Shown: positions 52,929-64,000 of the stretch, piece after piece
Numbering within the stretch: position 1 is the stretch's first letter
How the letters are laid out: each line of letters begins with the position of its first letter
NCBI GenBank assembly: GCA_030035585.1
Contig: CM057475.1
Location: 82,911,334-82,975,333 of the forward strand
Reading direction: 5' to 3'
Source of the DNA: Dugong dugon
Lineage: Eukaryota; Chordata; Mammalia; Sirenia; Dugongidae
Length of the DNA stretch: 64,000 bases
Program-made: the position numbers and the translations under genes
The notes under the pieces: generated by a model
Databases searched by the model: none
The model's input: the letters and a program-made list of their open reading frames with translations, nothing else
Told to the model about the DNA's origin: nothing

Positions 52929-53825
52929 GATGTTTCCCTCTCTGAGTGGGGCGTGCAGTCCACACCGACCTCCAGCTGGAGACTCTTTTCCCCACCCTCC
53001 ATCCCGTTGGAGAGGACTTGGGCACAAGGCTGCAGGAAGTGGGTGGGTGGTGCAGCCCATGTGCTGGCCAGGGCACCCAGAGCAGCAGACACAGACCCCA
53101 GTCTGGGCAGTCACCACGGCCAGTCAGGCTCTGGTCCTGGTATTTCCGCCCAGACCCCACCCCCTCCCCCAGGGGCTCGCCGCCAGCTGCCCCCAGCGGG
53201 AGGGACGGGTAAGACGCGAGGTGGCCTGACGCGCCTGCGCGTGCAAGGACCAGCTTGTTTTCTCTGCTCCTCGTCTTCACCCACCCTGAGAAGCCACCCC
53301 TCCCTGCCCAGACAGAGGCTGGGGGCTGAGGGCCCGAGGCGGGAGGGACCTCGAGGCGGCAGCGGGCTGCTCTTTCCGCCGCCTTGCACATCCCGCTGCT
53401 CGACCCTCGAGCCCGCCTGCCGCCTTCTGCTTGGAGGCCCCTGGGCGGTTGCTGCCTGCAGTAGTGGGGTCCCCAAAGGATGCGGGCCTGTGGAGGAGGC
53501 TACAAGAGGGGGGCGCCATTCCTCTGGGGTGGGGGGAGAGGAAGGGCCCGAGGAGACCTGGGGAGACTTCTGCTGGAGACCCAGGTCAGAGCTGGAGGGG
53601 CTTGACAGGGTGTGTGGCCCCCTCGCCCCCCGGGGCAGGAGCTGCGGCCCTGGGCCAGGAGAACCGCCTGGAGCTCTCACTCAGGGTCTGGGATGGCCTA
53701 GGCTCAGGATTCCAGTGCCACCCAGTGATCTGTAGCTGCAGAGAAGTTTGGGGTGCAGCTGCAGCGGGCAGACCGCCTGGCCTCCTGGGCTCCTCCCACC
53801 CAGCCCACCGGAGCAAACTCAGAGG

Positions 53826-53890
53826 GGGCGGTCAGGAGGGCGGGGCTCAGGCGGAAGGGGCGGGGCTCAGGCGGGAGGAGGGGCTCAGAC
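53826..53890 (+). promoter_or_regulatory. Tandem GC boxes in a CpG-rich patch
   Basis: GGGCGGGGCTCAGGCGGRAG occurs twice with 20-bp spacing (53838 and 53858), flanked by partial copies. GGGCGGGGC is an Sp1-type site. With CpG-rich sequence at 53210-53430 this could be a promoter or enhancer, but no transcript can be inferred. Confidence 0.3.
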
Positions 53891-54877
53891 TCAGGCCTGA
53901 CCCGGGGCTCCTGGCGCCCCGGGAAATGGCACTGTTTCAAATCCCTGGTTATGGTACATCTTCCTGCGGCGGCTCCAGGCCTTCCGGCTGGCCCCTAACC
54001 AGTGTGGGGTGGTGGCTAGGGGCCCCTGCTGGCGCATCGGAGCTGGTCCCACTGAGGCCGGACACAGGAGAGATTCTCCCCGCAGACTGGAGCTGGGTCT
54101 ACACTAAGGCGTCGCGCCCTCGGACTGCGTCCTCCCTTCTCTGCCTCCCTGGCCCAGCCTCGCTTTGAGGGCCTGTTCAGTCCCCATGGACATCTGGGTG
54201 GCATCCCCACCCAGTCCCTGACCCGCTTCCCCGCCCTGTAATTTAATGATGCATTTCCTGCCTGGCTGAGTCCCTGCAAAAGGGAGCACGATGGCCGGCT
54301 GGTTGTCACATTTCAGATAGCGAGGCCGGCGCTGATTGGCCGCCTTTCCCTACTCCCCTTCCGGGCTTAGTGCTCCGGACCCTTTTTCTCTAGCACAAGT
54401 ATTGTGCATTTTTCCCCCAAAACGCTTAATGTGTTAACTCCCAAAGCTATGTTCTAAAGTAGACTAATCATTTAGCTGGATTTGGCTCTGAGATTTTAAA
54501 TGGATTAAAAAAAAATCGTGTAGACCTAGCATCTAAGGCAGACCCAGGGTTGATCTTTCACTAGAAAATGTATCTGTTTCTCTAGGGATTTGTGGTGGAG
54601 TTAGTATTTGCTGGAGGTGGAAATTATTTCACCCAGCAACCAGGGCGGGTCTAGCACGGTATGCAGAGGTTAAATGTGGCTACAGAAACTAAGACAACTT
54701 TGTCTTTTTCAGAAATTAGCTTTTCAGTGTGATTATCCCGAGTGTGATGGCTGAGACTGAGCCAAGTGTGTTCAGAATGGACAACATTTAGGTTAATGCA
54801 GTTTTTAAAAACACAGCTCCTCAAACCTGGGGACTGAACATGTTGGGCATGGCATAGAAGGGGCCTGTTTGCTGATA

Positions 54878-55087
54878 CTGCGTGTGTGCGTGCGTGTGTG
54901 TCTGTGTGTGCGTGTGTGCATGTGTCTGTGTGGGCGTGCGTGTGTGTGTCTGTGTGTGCGTGCGTGTGTCTGTGTGTGCCTGGGTGCATGAAGGTGTGTG
55001 TGCATATGTGTACATGTGCATGTGTGTGTAAGCATGTGTGTGTGCGCGCATTCATGTGTTGCATGGATGCGTGTGTGTGTTATTGTG
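54878..55087. repeat. TG/TGCG microsatellite, left half
   Basis: About 210 bases of GTGTGTGCGTG and GTCTGTGTG variants, ending directly at the LTR. Confidence 0.93.
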
Positions 55088-55608
55088 TGTCATGGATTGA
55101 ACTGTGTCCCCCCAAAATATCTGTCAACTTGGCGAGGCCATGATTCCCAGTATTGTGTGATTGTCCACCATTTTGTCATCTGATGGGATTTTCCTGTGTG
55201 TTGTAAATCCTGTCTCTATGATGTTGATGAGATGGGATTAGCAGCAATTATGTTGATGAGGCAGGACTCAATCTACAAGATTAGATTTTGTCTTAAGTCA
55301 ATGTCTTTTGAGTTATAAAAGAGAGAAGCAAGCAGAGAGACATGAGGACCTTGTACCACCAAGAAACAAGAGCCAGGAGAATAGCGCATCCTTTGGACTC
55401 AGGGTCCCTGTGCTGAGAAGCTCCTCGACTGGAGAAGATTGATGGCAAGGACCTTCCTCCAGAGCCAACAGAGAGAGAAAGACTCCCCTGGAGCCGGCGC
55501 CCTGAATTCGGACTTCTAGCCTCCTACACTGTGAGAGAATACATTTCTCTTTGTTAAAGCCATCCACTTGTGGTATTTCTGTCATGACAGCACTAGGGAA
55601 CTAAGACA
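55088..55608 (+). mobile_element. MLT1-like (MaLR) solo LTR
   Basis: Runs from TGTCATGGATTGAACTGTGT to GGGAACTAAGACA, so it has TG...CA ends and a length of 521 bases. GAATTCGGACTTCTAGCCTC, GTGAGAGAATACATTTCTC and the end match the LTR at 11893-12174. The 5' end also agrees with the MLT1 layout (GAACTGTGTCCCCCCAAAAT). No internal retroviral sequence is present, and it lies within a TG microsatellite. Confidence 0.82.
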
Positions 55609-55610
55609 AT

Positions 55611-55850
55611 ATGTGTGCCTGCATGTGTGCATACACTGTGTGTACATGTGTGTGCACTGTATTTGTGCGTGCATGTGTGTGTGCATCTGTATGTGTGTGC
55701 ATTGTGTGCGTGTGTGTGATCTCCATGTGCCGTGTGTGCATAGGCGTGTGCACATGTGTGTACCATGTGTTAATATATGGGTATGCATGGGCATGTGTGT
55801 GCGTGTGTGAGTGTGTGTACCTGCATGCATGCATGCGTGTGTGAGTTGTG
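55611..55850. repeat. TG microsatellite, right half
   Basis: ATGTGTGCCTGCATGTGTGC-type repeat with CATG interruptions, continuing after the LTR. It differs in pattern from the left half, which has more TGCG/TCTG. Confidence 0.9.
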
Positions 55851-56099
55851 TTCTTCCTTGCAGGCGACCCCCAAAGGTGTACTCTGTCCCGTGGCTGTGA
55901 CTGGACGTCGAGCAGGGGCCAGTTGTGGCCCCGGGATGGTGTAGCCCCATTCGCCATGTGCAGAGGTAAACACTGCTCCTGCTTCCGGTGGGCATGGTGA
56001 GGGGGTCCTACGGGTGAGGGGTTGGTGGGCCTGAAATAGGACCATCATCTCGGGGCTCCCACAGCACTCCAAGGTCCCCTTCAGCAGCAGGGAGTTATT

Positions 56100-56420
56100 T
56101 GTTCGTCATAAGTAATAGCTTATATTTGAGAAGACTTTCAGGTTTACAGAAAAACTGCATGCAAAGGAGAGAGCTCCCTTCTGCCCCCTCCCCCTACGCA
56201 CTTCCTCTGACTGGTGTCCGGCATTCCTGAGGGACACGTTACAACTGGTGAACCAATACTGATACATTCTTACCAACTAGTCCACAGTTCACATGAGGGT
56301 TCCCTCTGTGCTGTACAGTCCTGTGGGTTTTGACAAATGCGTAATGTCACCTGTACACCACTACAGTGTCATGCAGAATGGCTTCACTGCCCTAAAAATG
56401 CCCTGGGCTCCACCTATCCA
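56100..56420 (-). mobile_element. L1M fragment, antisense
   Basis: AAGACTTTCAGGTTTACAG, TTACAACTGGTGAACCAATAC, CACAGTTCACATGAGGGTTCC and GTGTCATGCAGAATGGCTTC share order and sequence with 38080-38380. Confidence 0.7.
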
Positions 56421-57934
56421 CTAATGCTTTAAATGAGTAAAAAATCCTCCAGGTGACAAAGGAAACCACGTGTATTGAAATAGTTACCCAGCTATTGACA
56501 AGGCAGGTCTATGCAATCACCCTGTGTGCGCCCCTCTGTGTACTCAGTAATGAGACCCAACACCCAGTAGTCCCTCCCTGTGACCGTCAGGTTGAGGCGA
56601 GTGTGGACAGTGCTTGAAATGTCTGCAGCCTCGGTGAAGTGCTGGGAAAATATCTGTGCTTCCTATTAGACGCAAAGTCCCAGGGGCTAATGCTCATAAC
56701 AGGAGGAAATGCTAAACTTCAGTTTGAGGTTAATGGAAATAAAGACATGATTTTTTTTTCTCATCCAAATTCACGAACCCCCCGAATTAAGGATGCCTGC
56801 TCTAGGAAAACTTGAAGCTTGCAAATCAGAAGAACATAAGCCGATGTGTTTTCAAACCAAATCTGTCGTTTCTGAAATCTCTGCCATTGCCAGCGGCCAA
56901 GTGGGCATCTGGAGGCTGGATCTGCACAGTCGGTTAGAAGTGGATTTGTGACCTCACATGCACAGAAAGCAGTTAATTAGGAGAAGTTGATTAGGTTTTG
57001 AAAGGGGGCATAATCAGCGCCCATCCTTATGACAGGCATGGTGGCTGCGGTTCAGCCTCCTCCCCGGGGACGTCACCGCTGTCTTCACCATCACCCACCA
57101 CCCCATCGCCAGCCTTACCTCTGTCCCTGTGATCGTCACCACCACCACCTGGCTCCGGTCAAAGGGGCCAGCTGCGGCAGGGTGCTGGAGACGCCCCCAG
57201 TGGGAAGGCCTAGGGGCTGCCCCTGCCCTCTCCCCTGCCTCGCATGTTGCAGCTCTGAGCACAGATCTGCCCTTCCCTCGCAGGCAGCCCCTGTGAGCCC
57301 CAAAGTCAGGCCCCACAGGCTCTGTCTAGCTCTGTCCCACCTGTCCCCTGGTGTGTCCTGGACAGCCAGGTCCCCAGGGCAGGGACTGCGTGGCTAGGGA
57401 TCCTTCCCCACCGGGGCTTGGTCCTGTGGAGCCTCCAGGGTCTGGAGAGACAGTGGCGGGGTGGGGGTCTGCCTTACTGGGCACTGTCCCATCCAGGGTT
57501 AGATTCCAGAATGAATTCGCCACGTCCCAGCCGACGCCCAACCCCCTGGTTTCTGAGATGCTGCTCAGAGCCAGGAGCCGGCCTCTGATCCTCCAGCCGG
57601 TGAGGAACACACACCCAATCACCTGCCCATTTCGTCCTCGAGGGCCTCCCCTTCCCCAGACAAGCTGACCAGCCTTTGTACCCACTCTAGGCCCCTCCCC
57701 AGGAAGCTTCCCTGGGCCTCTCCGCCCACTCTGCAGATCTCAGGGGACCTGCTCTGTGCTGTGAAGGGTGGAGTGTTCTGGCATCTCCAGATAGGAGGGT
57801 GGTTAACACGGCCCCAAGGAGCCTCCGCTTCCAGGACAACAGGAGGATCACTCAGACATGAGGTGAGCAAGGTGAGGCTCTGAGTTGGCAGTCCTCACCG
57901 TGGCCCTTTGGGGGCAGGGTACTACTGATCTCCC

Positions 57935-58045
57935 CATGCTATGCAAGGGGAAACGGAGTCATGGTGAAGTCGAGCACCTTGTTCAAGGATGGCGGGTGGA
58001 GCTGGGCCACCTCCAGGCCGGCTGGCTCCAGACCTCGGCGGCAGC
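57935..58045 (+). repeat. MIR SINE
   Basis: ATGCAAGGGGAAACGGAGTC, ACCTTGTTCAAGGATGGCGG and GAGCTGGGCCACCTCCAGGC follow the MIR core (GAGGAAACTGAGGCTC... CTTGCCCAAGGTCACACAGC). Confidence 0.5.
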
Positions 58046-59558
58046 CCCATCCTCAGCTGCCCACAGCCCGAGCTCACACTGGCCTGCTCTGGCCCCGGCA
58101 CAGGGAGTGGGTCACCCAGGCTGCCGCCCCAAGCAGGTGCACCGCTTCACCTCTGCAACTCAGGGTCTTGGAGCAGGGGGCCCTCACCTCTGCAGCCCAG
58201 GGTCGTGGAGCAGAAGGCCCTCACCTCTGCCCACTCAGGCCTGGGTCTTGCCCTCCTGGCCCCACCTGGCCTCCATCAGCATGTGGGCACCTGGACCCAC
58301 ACCCCAGGAAGCTTGGGGGGCAGGGGCGCTGCCCACGGAGGACATGCGGGCTGGTCCCCCAACTGGGCACACCAGCCCGGTCCCAGCAGGGCCCCAGACA
58401 AAGCCCCTGCCCAGGAAGCGAGGCTCTAATCTTGACCATTTGACCCCAGAGGCGGCCCTCCCTGTGGGAGTCAGCTCTGCTTCGTGTCACAGGACTCCCT
58501 GCTCGGGGTCCCTTCCCCACCCGCCTCCTGGGCCAGCAGGACTCCAGCCTTGTGTTCTCCATGGCTCCTTCCCCTCTTCCAGCCACTGCTTTTATGTCAC
58601 CGAGGGGCCCCATCCCTTGGGCACTGCAGCCTGAGGCAGCCAGGGCCCACACCTGGTGAAGAGCAGGGAAGGGCCGGCAGGTCCTCCTCCCCACATCAGG
58701 GTCTGAGCACCAGGTGCTGTGGCACCAAAGCCTTGAGCTCACAGGGACACTTTGGTGGCGGTGGGCTATGTCCACCCATCCTTCCCTCAGGGTCTGTCCC
58801 CAGCCCCACTTGCCCCCCAGCCCCGTTGGGCACCTCTTCTGTACCCAGCCTGTGCCCACCTGCAGCCTGGAGCCCAGGCGAGCTCTGGGGGCGGGGGGGG
58901 GGGGTAGCCCAGCACATGCTGGAGGCCCCAGAGGCTCAACAGTATCACATGGTGACAGGTGACAGCGTTTCCTAGGCAACCGCAGCCAGCTGCCAGGCCT
59001 GCCAGGGAGCTGCAGCTGTACGGGTGGGGACAGCGGGCAGGAAGGCAGTATCTGGGGGGTGGAGGTGGGGGGTGCAGTCATGTGGGGGCGACGTGTGTCT
59101 GCAAGGGTGTCTATGTGCATTTGTGGGGCACATGTCTACTGACCCAGGTCAGTGTGTTGCAGGGTGTGCGTGGGTTTGTGTGTGTGGTATGTGCCGTGGG
59201 TATGTCTGCATCGGGGGGGGTGACTCACCTACCCAGCACGGAGCTTGCCGTGTCCGCCCCCCCTACGGCCCCCCCACTCTCCACCCACCCAACCTAACTT
59301 CCCCTGTGAACAGCAATGGGACCAGCCTGCCCTGGTCCCTGGGGCCTAGACTTGGCCTGGAGCCCTGAGGGTGGCTGATTCTGGAAAGGGTCAGGCAGGA
59401 CAGGGGCTCAGCGAGGCCCACCTCACACCAGCTTTCCTGGCCAAGGGGTGCCCAGACCACAGTGGGTCCTCCAAGCCCACTTCCTGTAGCCCAGCTGCCT
59501 GCCGGCACCCATCTCCTCCTCCTGCAGCTCTATGCCCTCCTCCTCCACAGGTCGGCTG

Positions 59559-59790
59559 CCCCTCTTGTGTCCCCAGGGGGTCCCAGGCCCCCAGCCCCAC
59601 ACACAGCCCCCTCTTGTGTCACTAGGGGGCCCACGGTCCTGAGCCCTGCACACAGGCCCCCCTTTTGTGGCCAGGGGGCCCCCAGTCCTGAGCCCTGCAC
59701 ACAGCCCCACCTTGTGCCCCATGGGGGCCCCAGCCCCAGCCCCACACACAGCCCCCTCATGTCCCCATAGGGTCTCTGGTCCCCAGCTAC
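59559..59790. repeat. About 50-bp minisatellite, 4-5 copies
   Basis: The unit is close to CCTCTTGTGTCCCCAGGGGG CCCCAGTCCTGAGCCCTGCA CACAGCCC. Copies start near 59562, 59612, 59660, 59709 and 59755. The repeat explains the parallel open frames on both strands here. Confidence 0.88.
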
Positions 59791-61380
59791 ACACAGTCAG
59801 TGCCTCCAAGCTCTGAGGGGGAGCTTGCTTTAGTCCTACGATCTCCCCCTCTTTGTTTCTGCAGACACAGGAGATGGAGTGGCTTTGGGGTCACCATGGG
59901 GGTCATGGGCTGAGCTGGAGGCCATGGGGTGGGTGCTGGTTTCAGGGCAGGGCCCTGAGCCTGCAGCCACCCTCTGCTCTCCGTCTCCAGGGAAACGCAT
60001 GCCCTCCTGGCTGTGAGTGCCATGTGGAGGTGTGGAAGAGGGGGAGCCTCACCGTGCCAGCCCCCTCACTGCCGCTGCCTCCATGAGTCTGTGAATCCCA
60101 GGAGGCACCGTGTCACCCTTGGAAGGCTGAGGCCGTGGGAAAGAAAGAGGGGAGTTATGAGAGCTGGGCCATCTGACCATCTATTGTCCCTGTCCCTGGG
60201 GGGACACAGGCTCAAACTGTGTGCTTGTGGGGAGTCTGCTGGGGCTGCTGGGAGACCCCCTGGAGAGATCTGGTGGTGCCCACTTGCCCCCTCTTTCTGA
60301 TGAGGCTGCTTACTCAGGCCAGCAGCTAGGGGGTGCAGAGCCTGTGACGGGGGCCCACTTGGCAGTGCACCCTCCAAAGGCCGACGGGCAGCTGTGAGCA
60401 GGCCCTCCTCAGCCGCAGGCCAGCCATGGCTGCAGCCCCGGGTCCTTGTCCATGCAGGCTCAGCGATCCCCAGGCCACACTTCCGCTGGGCAGCCCTGAC
60501 ACAGGGCTTCCGGGGGCACAGTCTCTTGCCGCCCACATACCTGGGAGCTCCGGGTGGTGTCCCAGGCCCTGGAAACAGACGGAGCCATGTGGGCACTGTC
60601 CCGCTGTCCCCTTGGTCTCTCAGCCTCATGGGACAAGGTGTGAGCAGAGGGGTGAAGGGACGGGAGGGAGCCGCCCACCGAGGACATTGGGAGGACTTCC
60701 TGGAGGACTTCCTGGAGGAGCTGTCTCCGAGATGATGCAGGAAGCGTGCGTGGGAGTTGGCCTGGCGATGCTGGCATTAGAGGAGGCCAGGCTTCCTGGA
60801 TGGGAAGGGCAGAGTTTGCACGGACCGCCTGGCGCTGGGAGGGAAGGGGCTCTTCCTGTCCAGACACAGGGTCCCATACATTGGCTCTGTGGTCCCCCCG
60901 GCCTCAGCCACTGCCCCTGCTGCCCTCCCAGCCCAAGGAGAAGCAGCCTGGCTCGGCTCCATCCCCTGGGGCCCACTATGGGGCGCAGAGCAAAGAGGGG
61001 AGATCAGAAGAGACAGTGGGCTCAGAGCCCCCAAGGGGCAGGGAGCAGCCGCCTGGTGCCAGCGCTGGGACCCTTAGCCTGGAAGGGTCCACAGTGCTGA
61101 GGGGGTAGATGGACCCTCCCTCAGGAAGCAAGGGGGCTGGCCTGGCCTGGGCGCCCTGCCCCTACCACTCTGCCCCAGAGGACCCCAGGATCAGGCCCTG
61201 TGGGAGTGGCCCTGTGCAAGGTGCAGGTTTCATCCAGTACATAGATTTTGCTTTTTGCTGACTGGACGGTCTGCCTCGGAGGCACAGAAAGGAGAACAAA
61301 AGCATGCGGGGCTCAGAGTTAAGGTGCAGACAGGAGCCAGCCGTCTTGCCTTTGAGATCACCTAGGACTAAAAACATGCG

Positions 61381-61472
61381 GGAGCTCACCCCGAGGCTAA
61401 GCAGGAGCTCACCCCGAGGCTAAGCAAGAACTCACCCCGAGGCTCACCGGGGGCTCACCCCGAGGCTCACCA
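61381..61472. repeat. 23-bp tandem repeat, 4 copies
   Basis: GGAGCTCACCCCGAGGCTAA GCA at 61381 and 61404, AGAACTCACCCCGAGGCTCA at 61427, and GGGGCTCACCCCGAGGCTCA at 61450. Confidence 0.9.
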
Positions 61473-62184
61473 GGACACTGCCGTTCCAGCCAAGACCATT
61501 GTGCAGACGAGAGAGCTGTGGGCGAGGAAAAGGCTCTCCCTGTAGCCCCACAAGGGACGACAAAGACAGTAGGGCCAACAGATGTCTGCTGAAAACACGG
61601 ACAGCCTCTAACAGGCTGAGGTGGCTAAAGATGGAAAAGTACCGCCTCGGGAGGCAACGCTCCATGACAGGAGGTGTGGAAGCGTCCCCTTCCTGTGGCA
61701 GAAAGGGTTCACGGGAGACGTCAGCTGACTGACGGAAGTAAGAGCCTTCAAGGTATTCCACAGCTGGCTCGCCATGACTCTGGGAAGGAGGGGCTGGGCC
61801 ATAAAAATCATTAAGATTCCTTCTTGAAAAATAATGTGATTTTTAATTGGTGTTTTCGTTAGATCACAATGCATTACTCTGACTCCCTTGCTTAGTTCAG
61901 CAAAAGGTTAAAGAAATTCTTTTTTCATAAAAAGAAACAATTGTAAGCCAAAAACAAGAGAAGGAGTCAGGCCCTTCATCAGTCAGGGGCTGGGCAGGGA
62001 GCTGCACATGGGGAGGGCCACATGGGCAGCGAGGGGGCCCTCTCTAAACTCCTGGGGTGTCCGTCTGCTGGTGGCTTGCGCCTGCCCCCTCCCAACCGGC
62101 CTGGTGGAGCAGGGGCTGGGAAATCCACCCTCCTCAATAGTGAGACTCGGGCTCCACCGGCCATTTCTGGGGAAGCGGGGGCTC

Positions 62185-62199
62185 GGGGGGGGGGGGGGG
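62185..62199. repeat. 15-base G run
   Basis: An uninterrupted G homopolymer. A similar 12-G run is at 58893-58904, and a 12-C run at 15490-15501. They are prone to length error in sequencing. Confidence 0.8.
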
Positions 62200-63049
62200 C
62201 GGTTATTCCATCACATTGTTGAGGCTAACTTAGACACACCTTTCTTTGGTTCTGCAGACAAAGACAGAAACATGCCTTCGATAGTAGAAACCAGCCTTTG
62301 TTCAAATGAATGCAACCACTTGGGCCCCATGTTGGGCATCACAGAACCACGAAGCCAGGTGCTGACTGACCCGGAAGGAATTGGGCCTGGAGTGGGTGTG
62401 GCTCCTGGAGATGGATGCCTGGCAGTGCCCTTGGCGCTGGGCAGGGTGGGCGCTCCAGTCCTGGCTGGCTGTGTCCCAGCACCCTCCTCATCAAGCCACC
62501 ACCAGAGCAGACACTCGCTCTCCGACGTCTCTGCATGCCCCATCCCCACGCTGGCTGGCCAAGTGACCACCTCTGAAGCATAACTCTGCCATGTCCCCAG
62601 AGAGGGTAGATGGGCCATCTCCTGCCTGCAGAGCCTGAAGGAGCAGGACCTCCTTTTGTGATGCTTGGACCTGACTCCCCTCTCCTAGCTTCTGCCCTTG
62701 AGTTCCTGCAGCCATCCATGAGATAGCTGGGGTCGCTGATCCCTACCTGGCAGATTGGGGGACCGAGGAGGGGGAACAGCCTGTGTGTGCGCTCCCCCCA
62801 CCTACATTTCGGGGCCTCCTGGGGGTTGAGTGAGACCCTGTTCGGGCTCTGTGGCCTGAGAGACCGATGGCAGGGGACTGGGCGGCTGGCAGGGTGTTGA
62901 GGCCCCTGATCAGGGCACACTTTTCCTGCAGCTGCTGCTGTGGGGCACGTGGGGCAGCCTGCCCGGTACCTCCCAGTACTTTTGTCTGATTTTCAGAGTT
63001 TTGGGGGTGCCTCACTTTTAATTTTTATTGCTAATTCACACTTGCTCAA

Positions 63050-63600
63050 TGTCTTTTTTTTAAACAGCTCTATTGAGATATAATTCACTTCTGTACAGCT
63101 CACCACCTAAAGTGTGCAGTTCCGTGCTTTCACTGTATTCGCCTACACATGTAACTATCACTGAAGTCAATTTCAGAACATTTTCATCACCCCCCAAAAA
63201 GCCTGTACCCTTTAGCTATCATCCCCGTCTCCCCAGCCACCTGCCCCTGCCCTAAGCAAGCACTGATCTACTCTCTGTCTGTATGAATCTGGACGTTTCA
63301 TGTGGATTCATACAATATACGGCCTTTGATGTCTGACTTCTTTCACGTTTCAAGGTTCATCCAGGTTGTAATATGTTCAGAACTTTATTCTTTTTTATGG
63401 CCAAAATAATATTCCACTGTATGAACAGACCACATTTTGTCTGTCCATTCACTCCTGTTGACGGACATTTAGATTGTTCCCACTTTTTGGAGTGTTATGA
63501 ATAATGTTGCTATAAATACTCACGCACAAGTTTTTCTGCAGATGCCTGTTCTCTTTTCCCTTGGTGTAGGCCCCTGTAGGGGTGGAACTGCTGGTCACAC
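63050..63600 (-). mobile_element. L1M 3'-end fragment, antisense
   Basis: Begins after a T-run (antisense poly(A)): TCTATTGAGATATAATTCAC, AACATTTTCATCACCCCCC, GGACGTTTCATGTGGATTC, GGCCAAAATAATATTCCACTG and TAATGTTGCTATAAATACTC are typical antisense L1M 3'-UTR blocks. From about 63610 to 64000 nothing further is recognised. Confidence 0.8.
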
Positions 63601-64000
63601 AGTAACTCCGTCTTTAGTCATTTGAGGAACCACCAGGCTGCTTTCCATAGCAGCTGCCTGGGCACATGCCCACCGGGAGGGCTCTGCTCTCTCCAGGACC
63701 TGAGGACGCCTGCTGTTCCCTGGAGTTTTGACTCCAGCCATCCCCTTGGTGGGAGGGCCCAGTGCTTCTGCTCTAGGTGAGTGCTCAGCTAGAGCGGATC
63801 AGGTAAGTTAGCCCCAGCAGGTTGCAGTCCTCCAGGCCAGAGGAAGGAATCCAGAAAATGTGGACTGGTGGCTGTAAATATTTGTTCAAACAATTAAAAA
63901 GATAGCGGACTATTGCCAAAAATCGAGGTGCACTCAGAGCTGGAAGAAACAAAAAATGAAACTGGCTAAAACACCTAGTCCTCCCCACCCCAGGCTACTT

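Larger units (their letters stand above)
51560..54870. other. Intergenic GC-rich region
   Basis: Has a minisatellite (52741-52928) and a CpG-rich patch with tandem GC boxes (53200-53900). Several overlapping open frames of up to 275 codons run in both directions, but they lack conserved domains and start/stop context and look like GC by-products. The stretch 54300-54870 is AT-richer and featureless. Confidence 0.6.
56420..63050. other. Intergenic region, GC-rich, no gene seen
   Basis: Contains a MIR, two minisatellites, G-runs and a 42-bp duplication (CACCTCTGCARCYCAGGGTC at about 58148 and 58190). Open frames up to 299 codons are present on both strands but overlap each other and carry no recognisable domain. 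Nothing that resembles INPP5A, the next gene in human, was found. Confidence 0.6.

Noticed and set aside
52627-53735. Overlapping frames of 254 and 275 codons on opposite strands
   Set aside because: They share a minisatellite and GC-rich sequence, and have no known domain or splice support.
58221-59120. 299-codon minus-strand frame
   Set aside because: It is opposite to several + strand frames, has no recognisable domain, and the region shows small tandem duplications.
62008-62583. 191-codon + strand frame with a good acceptor (GGTTCTGCAG) near 62258
   Set aside because: It crosses a 15-G run, matches nothing I recognise, and the frame has no partner exon. An unknown noncoding exon remains possible.

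Overview
This is a piece of a mammalian nuclear genome, most likely from an afrotherian and perhaps a paenungulate such as an elephant or manatee. The genes have GT-AG introns. The DNA between exons carries many SINEs with the GGAGTCCCTGGGTGG...GAGTCGACTCGAC...GGCAAC structure of AfroSINEs. It also holds remains of an RTE-type LINE that shares its 3' end with those SINEs, L1M and MIR fragments, MLT1-like LTRs and hAT-Charlie (MER5-like) fragments. The species assignment is an inference from the repeats.

Layout: two genes lie head to tail on the + strand, in the same order as human 10q26.3. Bases 1-29.5 kb hold the last seven coding exons of LRRC27 (last leucine-rich repeat, charged coiled-coil region, C-terminal tail), ending with a stop at 29318 and a poly(A) signal at 29499. 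The first exons lie upstream of the window. The introns hold a nested L1/LTR/RTE cluster (0-4 kb), several minisatellites, a serial LINE-SINE-SINE-SINE cluster (18.9-21.0 kb) and two large VNTRs (24.6-25.1 kb and 27.5-28.0 kb). A CpG island at about 31.5-33.3 kb contains the promoter and first coding exon of PWWP2B. After a 7.1-kb intron, one large exon (40100-41744) encodes nearly all of PWWP2B, with the PWWP domain at its C-terminus. The stop codon lies 15 nt before a good splice donor, so the 3' UTR is probably spliced to a last exon near 50.9-51.5 kb that carries paired AATAAA signals.

From 51.6 kb to the end I see no convincing gene. This part is GC-rich, subtelomere-like DNA with minisatellites, TG tracts split by an LTR, and old L1 pieces. 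Many long open frames here and in the CpG island are by-products of high GC content.

The two genes share no known pathway. LRRC27 has no settled function. PWWP2B is a chromatin reader linked to H3K36me3 and to MTA1/HDAC complexes. I found no undescribed gene system. The most interesting structure is the cluster at 18.86-20.96 kb, where short copies of one target sequence separate an RTE element and three SINEs, as if several insertions had used the same site.
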